64,000 nucleotides of DNA from the NCBI GenBank assembly GCA_022539475.1, contig VCMS01000091.1, forward strand, positions 1-64,000, written 5' to 3'. Position numbers and translations under genes: made by a program. The notes below the pieces were generated by a model. The model was not told the origin of the DNA. It worked only from the letters and a program-made list of their open reading frames with translations, and made no database searches. This DNA comes from Gracilaria domingensis. Lineage: Eukaryota; Rhodophyta; Florideophyceae; Gracilariales; Gracilariaceae. Shown here piece after piece: positions 54,014 through 64,000 of this stretch. Numbering within the stretch: the stretch's first letter is position 1; every line of letters starts with the position of its first letter.

Positions 54014-55018
54014 GCGCGCTGACGCGCCGTGCAATTTTGATGCGATCCGCCGTGTGGGGGGGGGGGGGGTGCTTTTTGATAGCGCTGTGGGAATGGTGTG
54101 ATGGAGGCAGCGCCCGAGCGCCCGAGCGATTAAACAATACCACGCCATTGCTGAGAACACTCTGTCTCTTTTGTTTCCCATACGCGCGCCCATGTTTGAG
54201 TATGGATGCAAGCTGCGCAGGGAGGGATGGGCACCTTTTCCACTTCCTGCCTGCGCGTTCCGTAGCTCCCCTTCTCTCCAGGCCCCTTTGCGAAAAACTT
54301 ATTGCTGTATGCAAGCGTTCGTGTGGAATGTAACGCTCAGTCTTCTTGAGGCACATGTATCTCGCGAGCGGGTTTAACGATGAAATACAGGAGCAGCTGT
54401 ACCGGCTACGAGTGTCGCCTTCCAGCTGTACCCTCAACTGTTTAATCGCCGTACGGCCACGATGAGGCCGAAACAAACGAGTTCGTGTTACAGAGTATGA
54501 GACTCACATGGTATGAGGGACAATGTTCAGCTAGCAAGCGTCTATGAGCATCACGTGGACTGATTATACTACAATGGACACACCAAGAATGACTCTTTCG
54601 CGCAATAGTCATCAAGACTTGCTCCGAGGGTAATGGAAAGGCACGCACCGATCATGTGTGCAGCCAGTAAGCTCCCTTTTGGGGGGGCATAATGGTGGTG
54701 GTGTCAACTTACCACGAGAGAAGACTGCACACCCTTGGTGCAAGGTCTCGTTCACTGTTTGGTCTAAAGACACCGACGTTTGCGAGTTACGTTTTCTGGC
54801 GTGCGTGTCTCGTGCAAGCGAAAGCCTCGAGGACAAACCTCCTCAGCTTCTTGTCATATGACTGACTCAACTGTTTCTTGAAAAGAGAGAGGGGCGGGGG
54901 GAGGGATGTGCTCTCTAAACTCCCCGGTTTGTCAGTGTATGAAACGCATGGTATTCTTGCGTTTGCTCTATATGTTATCAACTACCACATGTGCCCCTCG
55001 CTACAGAACTCAAACCCT
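54014..55018. other. Intergenic stretch
   Basis: A G run (54053-54067) lies just past the aldolase stop, possibly in its 3' region. No gene seen beyond it. Confidence 0.5.
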
Positions 55019-55690
55019 TTAACCTGATTTGGATTCGTATGGACCTAGATGCAATACCTCGAAGGCTGGAGGTTCGCTCCCAACGTGGAGGAAAGTAGGC
55101 AAATCCACATTTCCTTCTTCTAGAAGAGAGGGTATTCTACGAGTTCTCTCCCACTGTGTAAGAACTACCGCCGGAAATTCTCCGTAGCGGCGATAGCACT
55201 GCACAAACATCTGTTCCTCAAGAGCATACTTCCAGGGCAAGCACATGACTTCTAGCGCTTCCAATGGGTTCTCTTTGCGTATGACATTCACTCTCTCGTG
55301 ATTCGGAAGTTGACCGTTTCTGTTGGCGATGTTTGAGTGTAAAAGGAAGAAAGTTTGTTGTCCTTGTAGACCTCCGCATGGACAACAATTCTGTTGCATC
55401 TTATAACAGCTTGTCGTCTGTGTCAGGTTGAGGTTCGTAACTTTGGGCCCAGTACAGTGTCCTGTACGTCTAGGACTTCAACGGTGGCCTTCTACTCTCT
55501 GGCGATCTCTCTGCGAAGAAAGTCTGCAAACATAACATCACACCCCATCCTCTTCTTCTTATTTATAATGGATCGATACCAAATACGACGGTACTGCTTG
55601 TGCTTTCGATCCCAACTATACTCTTCGATAAGTCTTTCCACAGGCTTATTCATAAGCGAGTGTGATTCACCCCCGGTCCAAGAGATCTTT
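55019..55690 (-). pseudogene. Possible broken gene, family unknown
   Basis: Two readable blocks on the minus strand. The upstream one (about 55680-55500) reads NKPVERLIEEYSWDRKHKQ, then FADFLRREIARE and a stop. The downstream one, from an ATG at 55397-55399 to 55019, has LEALEVMCLPWKYALEEQ and CYRRYGEFPAVVLTQWERT. Both look coding, but a stop and a frame change lie between. No family recognised. Confidence 0.35.
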
Positions 55691-55965
55691 GGTCACTAGA
55701 GTGGAAGGGGTAGCCTTATATCTCTCCGAACGAAGACCTAAAGGACAAGTTCCACGCTCCCAACCACTCATCATTCAATGCCAACAGTGAGAATTAGAGA
55801 TGACATTTAATCTTGCGTTAATACTATGTCCATAAAGTCATGCGTGCCATTGAAGGCTTTCTTTGTATATCATTAATGTGACGTGAGGTCAATGATGATC
55901 CCAACCCGTAGAACCGCTCCATACCGAGCTGCCAGACGAACATCACCAGAAAGATGTCATCATAT

Positions 55966-56006
55966 GGATAAGAATAAAAACCAAGCGTTGGTTTTCGCTC
56001 TTATCC
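55966..56006. repeat. Hairpin with 19-bp arms
   Basis: Arms GGATAAGAATAAAAACCAA and TTGGTTTTCGCTCTTATCC pair at 17 of 19 positions around a 3-nt loop GCG. Confidence 0.65.
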
Positions 56007-56185
56007 AAACCGAAATTGTCTTCCAATACGCATATCAAGTATCATAACGCCCAAGATACGCCCAGGCTATCATTCTTTTAAGGTTCAAAACTTTCTCTCA
56101 TGCAGTCCCTTTTCTTCGTTTACGGTATGAAGCTTAACACCAATGTATATGTGCACGATACAGCACGCAATAATGCATGTCTTAT

Positions 56186-56218
56186 CTCGTGAAGGCAGAG
56201 ATCTCTGCCTTTCACGAG
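56186..56218. repeat. Hairpin with 15-bp arms
   Basis: Arms CTCGTGAAGGCAGAG and CTCTGCCTTTCACGAG pair perfectly except for one extra base, around an AT loop. Confidence 0.7.
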
Positions 56219-57351
56219 TTTGGCCTCACATTTTTCTAAACAACGGCTGCTTCGGCCTTCGTAGACCTAGATCTAGATTGTTCAAGACAGTTTGGTCTGT
56301 CGCTACAAACGAGTCCATGAGAAGCTCAAGCACTTCCCATATTCGATTGGGAAAACGTTGGTTCAAAAGTACCCAGTGTAAAAATAGATTGTTAGTACCA
56401 AGGGTACTCTTTTCTTGACGAACCAATCGCTGAGTTCTTCTGAACTTCATGGTTCTGTGTTTCGTGGAAAAGCTACGCTCATTTCATAGTGTCCACGATA
56501 GAAACAAAGTTCAATGGCATTCATTCCATCACTAGAACGGAAATGCGGGACACGGTGTGATTGGCTCGTGAAGAACTGTGAAGGACAGTTCTATGCCAAG
56601 TCAGTTCCAGCGAATTCCGAGAGAGTAAACGGAGAAGTCCGCGTTCAACTTGTTGTACTTAGGAGCAGATAGAATCTCGAGAACGTGAGTCTGCACATGA
56701 CATCAGCCCCTCGCACGGTCCGGACCAACTTCTGTTCCCCAACATCAAGCAGCTGATCGTGCATTAGTCAAATCGTCGGAACCATGGAAGATGTAGCAGC
56801 CGCGACTATCAACAACGGTTCCAATTCGACATTGTGCGCAGGAAACAAGAATTCCAGCATTGATGTTTGTTTTCGAAATGCATGAGCACGAATCTCTCCA
56901 TTCGAGCAAACTTGTCGACAAGTTTAAATGCGTTTCTCGATATTCTCTGGAGTACGGCTCTGGATCCTGTGTTTATCGGAATAAAGAATAATAACCATGA
57001 TGATGATGATGCTGGAAGGTAATTTTCATAGGTTGACCTCTACAGAGCGAACCGGAACCTCGCTCATCCAATGATTCTCGCGAGGAGCCCTTTCAGATGC
57101 ACATCACTGCCATGTCTTGCGCGCAACTTCCGCGTGAGGGACTTGGAACACCTTTATAATGCTTCGCGCAATACCAGACTTGAGACGAAAAGGGCGTGAT
57201 TGTCGCACTTCGACAGGATTTGCCAGCGCATACCGCCGAGGAGCAATGAATGAATGCGCTGCGGAACACAGGGCCTTAATACTGTTACCCACACGGTTTG
57301 CTTGGCAAACAAGAACGCCGCTATACAGATCCTCGAGGCTATAACCACACG

Positions 57352-58506
57352 TCAATCATGGTGTCCAGGGGTAATGGACATCATGTCTACTGGACGTCGA
57401 ATCCAGCCGCACTTAGCACAATAGAACTGAGCTAAACCAGGGATGACAATTGGGCTACCACACGAGTGGCATGTTCCGTATCGAAAATCTTCGAAATCGG
57501 TTTCGGACACTACAAGCCGTTCCTCATACCGCTGCTCTCTTTCATCTTTTGCATCCCCGTTTTGTTCTTGGGACGAATTTGGTGACTTCATGCTCCATGC
57601 TGCGCGTTTCGCTACGGAGCAGTGACGCAGGAAATCTGCGACTGATGCTGGACTGACAGTTTCATGAAAGGCTGGATTATGAAGGGTTTGATATTGCAGA
57701 GGTGAACAGTGCTCAAGACCAACTTCAGCCATCACCCTCAAGTTGCGAGGCTGCTCTGCCTCACGGGTCGCATTGACTGTCAAGGTCCGCGCTGTAACTT
57801 GACCTGAATCGATGTGTCCACCAGAGTTCACATTTATAATGGAACATCTGTACTGGTCGACGTGGTCAGAATGTCCAGAGTTAGCCCTTTCAACAATGCC
57901 TGATGTATGAGTCTTCTTTATACTCATCTCCGTAATCGCATTATGTGTTAAACTGATTGGGGGCGTGTGTTCTCTCCTGAATGTGGAATGTCGTGAGTGT
58001 AGGGTTACTTGGTGCATCGCTATAAACCTTATTGCTTGTCCAACGAGACAAAAGTTGGAACCAGTTTCGATCAGTTGCGGTGAGTTGGGGTCTGCTTGCG
58101 TGGACCAGTTGGCTGATGGTTGTGACCGTTCGCAAAGTGGAGACGTTTCTCTTGCATCCCCAGATGGTAAATGTAATGGGAAAAGTTTCGTCTCCATACT
58201 GTTTATTCGAAGAGATTCGACAGGCATGTCAACACCTTCAACCAGACAACTGCGTGCGAGAGGTGGATGAAGATATCCGTGGTTTACAGCGCCAACGGAG
58301 ATAGTTTCTGCGAATCTTCCGCGCAGATACTCGGAGATGGAGAGGCGCTTGTATGGAAGCGAAACGCATGACTTCGCTAGCGCCGAATACCTGTAATCAC
58401 ACCCGTCCAAACCAGAACTGTCATTCTCAAAGCGGTTTGAGATCGGGACTCTGACGATTGCTTTGCTGCGCATCCAAAAGGAAGCGGGTGTGATGAACAT
58501 AATCAT
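57352..58506 (-). CDS. Unknown protein with a C-terminal zinc ribbon
   Basis: 384 residues from an ATG at 58504-58506. Most of the protein is polar, Ser/His-rich and without recognised domains. A Cys4 ribbon closes it: CHSCGSPIVIPGLAQFYCAKCG, C-X2-C with a 14-residue spacer to the second C-X2-C pair, followed by WIRRPVDM. Such ribbons bind zinc and serve nucleic acid or protein contacts. The frame is intact, but the lack of any conserved block elsewhere leaves its status uncertain. Confidence 0.5.
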   Translation of the reverse strand: MIMFITPASFWMRSKAIVRVPISNRFENDSSGLDGCDYRYSALAKSCVSLPYKRLSISEYLRGRFAETISVGAVNHGYLHPPLARSCLVEGVDMPVESLRINSMETKLFPLHLPSGDARETSPLCERSQPSANWSTQADPNSPQLIETGSNFCLVGQAIRFIAMHQVTLHSRHSTFRREHTPPISLTHNAITEMSIKKTHTSGIVERANSGHSDHVDQYRCSIINVNSGGHIDSGQVTARTLTVNATREAEQPRNLRVMAEVGLEHCSPLQYQTLHNPAFHETVSPASVADFLRHCSVAKRAAWSMKSPNSSQEQNGDAKDEREQRYEERLVVSETDFEDFRYGTCHSCGSPIVIPGLAQFYCAKCGWIRRPVDMMSITPGHHD

Positions 58507-58992
58507 GTCGCTTGGTTTTCCGTAGCACGCGAGCAGAGCCTGGAAAGAGCAGGTGTGGATCTACCTTCCCTCAGTGCCGTCGGTACACTGTACCTTGGTA
58601 TTTGAAGAGTCTTTGGGGAGATTTATGTCGGTAAGATCCCTCTGGGATCAAGCCTGAAACAGAATTTTTCATATTCGGGGATGGCGCATAAAACCTTTGG
58701 GCAGAAATAGCCGTCGCTTCATGTTCATCCTCAAGCGACCGGATGCTGGGCCCCGCTATCTTGCAGATACATCTTAGACAAGTGAATTGTGGTGGGAGAT
58801 TCTCGGGTAGAGTTTGGAGTTTATGTATGCAATGTTACGAATCTTTGGGCTGAGCTGAGGTAAACGTGCTCCGAGACAAGGGATTTTTCCGTGCCAATGT
58901 GGACCGTACGAACACGACAACCTGTCTTTGCCAAGGAAACTGTTTTACTTCCAACAATAATGCGTAGACAGCCAGGGCAACGCGCTGTATTC
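58507..58992. other. Intergenic stretch
   Basis: No gene or clear element seen. Confidence 0.5.
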
Positions 58993-60975
58993 TCATAGAC
59001 GGATAACTCTAACCTCTATCTTGTCCTCGTTGGCTTGAATTGATCTCCGTCGTCTCGAGTGGTGCAGCGGAAGAGCTATTTCTGCGTATGTCCCTCCGTT
59101 GGATTCTCGGCTCGCCAGCCCGGGATTCACAGCTACCGCACCCCCGTCGACGCTCTTGGCAAACGCTTTCAATTTAGACGGCATAATAATCATATCGACA
59201 GTTTCACCAGTGTCCACGTCCATAATGCCGAGTTGATCCAAAAATCCCGTGTCCAGCGGCACAGAGTTGCTTGGAGGGAAAGATGGGTAGAAAGAGCGTT
59301 GCCTCAACATGTGAGACACGATAGAGCCCAAGCGATCTTGCTTGTTCATGCATACGCTATCGGCGGATATATCCAACAACGTGGGCAGGGATGATATGCC
59401 CACATAGGACACATGCTGCCCATCTTTTGCACTCACTCGCAACACAGATGGATTCGGACACAGATGAATGTTCGGATCTCGCTGCTCAAGAGGCCAGCGG
59501 AAGGCAGGTTGGGGGCATACAAAGGAATGATGAACGTCTCCCAGCGCGGGAATGAGGACAAACTGAGGAACCGTTTCTCCACTACGAACCATGCTGGATA
59601 TCGCCGCCTGTAGCGGAGAGATGACTCGATCGACAAACACTTGCTCATGCGACATGGGTGTCCGGTCGGAAATATGTTGGTGCGATTCCTCAACGAACGG
59701 ACCTGTCAGGATGACAACGTCTGGTCTGTTTCGCTCAATGATTTCAAGAAGATCGGAAAGAGGTTCATACTTGAGGTTGGACGGACGGGTGAACGGCCCG
59801 GCTGCGACAATGAGATTTGCGTACGGTTGAGAGGGCTGAATGTCTTGTTCATCTTCCATCTTCACCGGATGTTCGGGTTCGGAGACGCGAGGTTGCTGTT
59901 GGGGAGTGTGCATGGCGTTGTCGTAGATGGCGTGCACGTCAAACAGCCTGCCGTTGGTGTTGACGCCCTCGACAACGACAATCATGCCCGGGTTGATAAA
60001 GAACGGATGCTTGTTCTCCACGAGCCTGTTAAGGTTGAGTTTGATACGATTTCCATCTTCATTCTCCAGAATGACGGACTGCACATTAATTCGGGCGGTA
60101 GACGTGGCGTCAGCGTCCTCCAATTCCGTTCGGATGCGGCCAGCGATGAGCACCGTAGCAGGACTTCCCTCTAGTAGACCCGTGCTGGACAGAGGCGGAA
60201 CGTCATCTCCGCGCAACAGCCTGACGCGGCTGAGGATGTGTTGCAGAACCGTCTGCATGTGCGCGCGCACGTCATTGATACGTTGACGCACAGGATTGTT
60301 CATGTACTCGCCATTCCGCTGCGCAGCGACAGCGACGGGCTGCACGTCGACTGCGCCGCGCACGTCGGCAGCCATGGGGTGATGCGGCGTCGCGTTGGAG
60401 TTATCAAGCGAAGCCTCGACGCGACCCGACGCATCGCGGTTGGCATAGTGTTCATCCGCCTGATCATCGCCCGGCAGCGCGCGCTGCGCCGCATGCGGCG
60501 CGATCGGCGGGAGGGGCGCTACGCGCGGTTTGACGGGCACGGGCAGCGGCTCATGCTTGAGCACGCGGCTCCTCTTCGCGGCGGACGCATCGTGCTCCAG
60601 CGCGTCGGCCAGATCGCGCACCACGAGCGGCTCGTCGTTGGCAACGTGCTCCTGCTCGCAGTAGTTGAAGAACTCGTCAACGGAGCGGATGAGGGTGGGC
60701 GTGGGCGTGGGCGTGTGCAGCAGCGCGTCGCGGCGGCGCGGCGACGACTTGGGCTTTGTGGCCGACTGCGCCGCGCGCAGATGGGCGGCGAAGGCGCGGA
60801 ACTCGCTCTCCGACGGCGTGCCGGTGGACTTGGCGTTGGTGAGCGCCCACGCCTCCCACTTGCAGTCCAGCTGGTCGGGCGTGACGGCGGCCTGCTCGCA
60901 GACGGCGCGCGCGGCCGCGGCGAGCGCGGGCGGCAGCGCGGCGCCGCCCAGCGTGAACGGCGAGGCGGTGGCCAT
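58993..60975 (-). CDS. POLA2: DNA polymerase alpha subunit B
   Basis: 660 residues from an ATG at 60973-60975, close to the family's usual length. The N-terminal helical domain is followed by a linker, an OB-fold region (about 270-385, TVLIAGRIRTEL and NPGMIVVVEGVN) and the calcineurin-like phosphoesterase fold (about 400-620) with LIVAAGPFTRPSNLKYEPL, DVVILTGPFVEE and FVLIPALGDVHHS. Like other B subunits, it seems to lack the metal-binding residues of active phosphoesterases. It scaffolds the polymerase alpha-primase complex at replication start. A perfect E2F palindrome stands about 100 bp upstream. Confidence 0.93.
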   Translation of the reverse strand: MATASPFTLGGAALPPALAAAARAVCEQAAVTPDQLDCKWEAWALTNAKSTGTPSESEFRAFAAHLRAAQSATKPKSSPRRRDALLHTPTPTPTLIRSVDEFFNYCEQEHVANDEPLVVRDLADALEHDASAAKRSRVLKHEPLPVPVKPRVAPLPPIAPHAAQRALPGDDQADEHYANRDASGRVEASLDNSNATPHHPMAADVRGAVDVQPVAVAAQRNGEYMNNPVRQRINDVRAHMQTVLQHILSRVRLLRGDDVPPLSSTGLLEGSPATVLIAGRIRTELEDADATSTARINVQSVILENEDGNRIKLNLNRLVENKHPFFINPGMIVVVEGVNTNGRLFDVHAIYDNAMHTPQQQPRVSEPEHPVKMEDEQDIQPSQPYANLIVAAGPFTRPSNLKYEPLSDLLEIIERNRPDVVILTGPFVEESHQHISDRTPMSHEQVFVDRVISPLQAAISSMVRSGETVPQFVLIPALGDVHHSFVCPQPAFRWPLEQRDPNIHLCPNPSVLRVSAKDGQHVSYVGISSLPTLLDISADSVCMNKQDRLGSIVSHMLRQRSFYPSFPPSNSVPLDTGFLDQLGIMDVDTGETVDMIIMPSKLKAFAKSVDGGAVAVNPGLASRESNGGTYAEIALPLHHSRRRRSIQANEDKIEVRVIRL

Positions 60976-61629
60976 GGCGCGTCGACAGCTGCAGCCGCCG
61001 CACGTACGCGCGGCCGCGCGCGCCGTCGCGCCTTAAGGGGCGGCGGCGGCCGCCGCGCTTTCGGGCGTGGCGCCGCGCGCCAAAATTTTGGCGGGAAAGC
61101 GCGCAGCGAGCGGCGCGGCGCGCGCGCCGCCCGCGATCGCTGCGCGCGACAAGCAAGCGACTGTCAGCGCCAATGGCGCGAGCACACGTGCACAGCGAGC
61201 GGCAGACACGTCCACCGTTCCACCTGCGCGCGCGCCGCGTGCGCGCCGCGCGTGGTCGCGGCGCCGCTCCCTCGTCGCGCGGCCGCTTTTTCGCCTTTTT
61301 TTTTTATGTACGCCGCGCTTGCGCCGCTGTGCCTCGCGCGCTCGCCGCGCCCGCTGCCCTAACGCCGCGCCCCCCCCCCCCCCCCCCCCGCCGCCGCCGC
61401 CGCCGCATCCGCCGCCGCCGCCCGCCGCCCGCCGCCCGCCGCCCGCCGACGCTGACTGCAGCTGGCCGCTCTGCTGTGCCTGCCCTTTTGCCTCCTGCTG
61501 CGCTTTCTTCCCTTGCTGCGCGCTTCAGCCCCCCGTCTGTCCGCTTGCCTCCGCCTTGTCGCGCAGCTTCTTCCCCTCTTCCCCCCCTCCCCCACCCCTT
61601 CCCCCCCCCCGCACCCGCCCACCCCCGTC
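60976..61629. promoter_or_regulatory. Divergent promoter, POLA2 / AAA ATPase
   Basis: 654 bp, GC-rich near POLA2 and C-rich near the ATPase gene. It contains the E2F palindrome (61078-61098), a CCAAT embedded in GCGCCAATGGCGC (about 61160), a T9 run near 61300, a 20-base C run (61370-61389) and a CT-rich leader up to the ATPase ATG. Confidence 0.6.
61078..61098. promoter_or_regulatory. E2F palindrome upstream of POLA2
   Basis: CGCCAAAATTTTGGCG (61078-61093) is a perfect 16-bp palindrome, and its right side extends to TTTTGGCGGGAAA (61086-61098), a textbook E2F/DP site. It is 103-123 bp upstream of the POLA2 ATG. E2F control of polymerase alpha genes is known in plants and animals. Confidence 0.75.
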
Positions 61630-64000
61630 ATGCAGTCGCCGCCGCCGCCAGCAGTTGATGAAAGTGTAGCTGTCGCTCTACCGGCCGCCGTCGCCGTCAT
61701 CAAGTCGCTCAACTTGTCGCCGCAGCAGCCGCTGTCCGACAAGCATGTCATGCGCGCGTGGGAGGCCGACTTCTGTCTGCACGCGCACACCGTCGTGCTG
61801 GCAGACTCCATTGCGCATCAGGCATTGCAGCTCTCGACCTCCGCCACTGAGCCTTCTGATGTCTTGTTGCCGTCGCTGACCACGCGCTCCAATTTGCTGC
61901 ACGCCATGTGCTCTGTGCAGCGCACCATTCAGAATGCGTTGCAGGCACGCGTCAAGAACATGTCCTTCAAACCGCGCCTGTACCGTTTGTCCGAACGCTT
62001 GCAGCTCACGCCTGCGGAGCTGCGCGCCTTTGTGTTCATCATTCTCAATTGCGTCGGCGTGGAGGGGCCGCTGCCGTGTGAGAGACGCTCGTCGTCCCGA
62101 CATCGCTCCGATCTGTTCAACTGCCGCAAGTTTGCCGAGATGGACGGAGATCAGGTGCTGCACTTCCTCTCCCCGAGCAGAAAACACTTCACGCAGGGGC
62201 TGCTGGAAGTGGACGATGAATTTGCCGCCATGTACAACGAAAACAAGTTTCGCGCGCCCCGAGAGGTGCTCAAGGCTGTGTATGGCTGCACGCTTACCGT
62301 CGACGAGGCCATGACGCTTGGATCTTCTGCCATTGCGGAGGTGCTGGCTGAGGAGCCGGGTAGTGTCATTGGCGCCGATGCCCAATTCACCCCTGCTACG
62401 CTGTCGAAACCCATTCCGGGCATTGCGGACGTTCACCTCAGCAACGCCTTTCGCAACCACAATGGCGGCAGGAACCGCACCACCGATGACTCGGGAATGC
62501 TCGAGTTTTTGTCCGAATTGCGAATGGAGGACGAAAAAAGGCTGGCTACCACCTCCTCAACGGACGACTCCAAACCAGCCAAGCCGACCGTGATGGAGAA
62601 CGGCGAACGCTCGGACTGCACTGAGGAGGAAACGCACGTGGAGACTGACGTCGATCCGTTCAAAGACGATATGGATTACTTGAAGGACGGCTTTGAAGTC
62701 GTTCAGGAAGCGTGCAAGGTGCACAACTTTCGCGAGAAGAGTAATGAAGAGGATCGCTACACTAGCACAAAACGGCCCGTCGAAGCTCTGCAGCGAGAGG
62801 CAAATGCCAAACTTCGCAAGGCTATGAACCTTTTTACCCGAAGACTGACAAAGACCACCCAGGCCGGCGGCTTTCTGCCCCGGCTTGAGCTGTTGGTGGG
62901 CAAACTGAAGCTGGCTCATTTTGAACGAATGGTTATTCTCACACTCGGTATGTTCATATTTGTTGTGCTCAGAAACAAAAAGAAAATTGAATCCATGTTT
63001 CTTTATGCATGTACCAGGTTGCAGCAAAACAAGTTCTTTTCTACTTCATGACGCTAACCTTTTCTTCTTGTGCATAACTTTTCTTCGACGAAAACGCTAC
63101 GCGTGTATCTTTGCTGGGCCTGCGACTTGATGAATCTTGTGGTATTGCAGTTGGAGCAGTTCTGAGCCAGTCCATTCGGAAGACATTACGTTCAGATCCG
63201 TCGGCCAACTATGATACTGGAATTACGGTGTCAAAGCTGCTACGCCTACACTGCGGGGGTGAGCTCCGCGAAGAGATCAAGTCCCGCTCATATTTTTATC
63301 GCAATGCTACACTGATTCGATCCGGTATCGTCACAATTGACGTGCCGTATAACATGACTTATTCTGATCTGGGTGATTTCTGTTGCGAACTGGACCACAT
63401 GGTTTTGGATTATGTGGCTGGTTTGAGCACCGAATTGGATGAGATAATGGATAGCGCGAGATGTTACTCTCCGAAAATCGATATGGAGTCTGTAATTCTG
63501 CCGAAGAAGATGAAAGAGCTTGTTCTCCAGAGGGTGGAAAATTTTGAAGTATTTCGACGGTTGCGGAAAGAGGTATGTAAGATAAGTCCGCCCATGTTGA
63601 GCAACTCGCGGTCAGACGTTGCTGTTTGTTTCGGTCGATCGATACTCATCGATAGCTAACATTGATGGCACACTCCATGTGTTTTCTGTTTTATTTTTTT
63701 TTCGCACGCTCCCTCAATCCTTGACTGTGCTAGGTTGGATTCGATGACATTGTGAGATATGGGAAAGGGTTGACATTGTTCTTCCACGGAAAGTCAGGCA
63801 CAGGGAAGACGTTGTTCGCCAATGCTTTGGCTTCGCACCTGAAGAAAAAGTTGCTTGTGGTGGACTTTGCATCTCTCAACAGCTCCAAGCATTCCAATGA
63901 AGAAGCGTACCGTATCGTTTTCCGCGAAGCACGCGTACATGGTGCCATTGTGTTCATGGATGAATGCGATGAGCTGTTTGAAAGTAGAGATAGAGGGGGG
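61630..64000 (+). CDS. AAA+ ATPase, three exons seen, runs off the window
   Basis: ATG 61630-61632. Exon 1 runs 61630-62947, exon 2 63151-63572 and exon 3 from 63734 to the edge. Splice phases fit (1 and 0), and the joined frame stays open. Exon 1 encodes a helical region with LRAFVFIILNCVGVEG and a long acidic linker. Exon 2 holds a conserved helical block ending VENFEVFRRLRKE. Exon 3 begins VGFDDIVRYGKGLTLFFHG, then Walker A GKSGTGKT and Walker B IVFMDECDELFESRD, so an ATPase domain of the classic AAA type. The end of the domain lies outside the window, and the subfamily cannot be set. The 5' part is very GC-rich. Confidence 0.88.
62948..63150 (+). other. Intron 1 of the AAA ATPase gene
   Basis: 203 bp with donor GTATGT and acceptor ATTGCAG, phase 1. 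Without splicing the frame runs to a stop at 63049-63051 through non-conserved sequence. Confidence 0.8.
63573..63733 (+). other. Intron 2 of the AAA ATPase gene
   Basis: 161 bp with donor GTATGT and acceptor GTGCTAG, phase 0. It contains a T-rich tract (63690-63700) before the acceptor. Splicing leads directly into the Walker A exon. Confidence 0.8.

Larger units (their letters stand above)
55700..57351. other. Gene-poor stretch
   Basis: Apart from the two hairpins, only a 74-codon minus-strand frame from an ATG (56226-56450) stands out. It has no recognised motif. Confidence 0.5.

Overview
This is nuclear DNA of a small-genome photosynthetic eukaryote, most likely a mesophilic red alga. 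The grounds are mostly intron-free compact genes in divergent pairs, a class I fructose-bisphosphate aldolase with a plastid-type leader, an immune receptor of TIR-NB-ARC-WD40 layout (known from red algae, not typical of land plants), and a Ty3/gypsy chromovirus. The assignment is an inference; no rRNA or organelle marker is present. Base composition swings from AT-rich gene-poor DNA to nearly pure G+C, and the GC-rich parts centre on divergent promoters.

Layout. 1-9743: AT-rich flank with no convincing gene. 9744-16938: a decayed 7.2-kb chromovirus with a PBS, an extra zinc-finger ORF before gag, an antisense pol III box pair, gag, a textbook -1 frameshift signal, broken pol (two in-frame stops, one frameshift, an integrase deletion), a chromodomain, an extra 170-codon ORF, a PPT and a 3' LTR carrying G-box, CRE, HSE and TATA motifs. 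16939-20000: two broken genes of unknown family. 20036-21082: strong hairpins. 21254-27438: three minus-strand paralogues of an unrecognised family (one intact, one broken, one rewritten by GC drift); two share a promoter module.

27627-31739: a DYRK1-type kinase, with a 106-nt G run just upstream of its start, and a mitoferrin-type carrier. 32100-37388: the TIR-NB-ARC-WD40 receptor, cut by one nonsense codon, plus duplicated remnants of its 3' end. 37951-39180: fragments of a possible membrane protein. 39731-46126: a short-chain dehydrogenase divergent from a P4-ATPase flippase, then a Qa-SNARE. 46444-54013: a serine-rich protein with a possible KA1-like end, a UBE3C/Hul5-type HECT ligase and, divergent from it, aldolase. 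54014-57351: gene-poor with hairpins. 57352-64000: a zinc-ribbon orphan, DNA polymerase alpha subunit B under a perfect E2F palindrome, and, divergent from it, an AAA+ ATPase with two introns running off the window.

Most conserved genes are housekeeping functions (membrane traffic, proteostasis, replication, carbon metabolism). The accessory interest lies in the retroelement, the tandem orphan family and the immune receptor.
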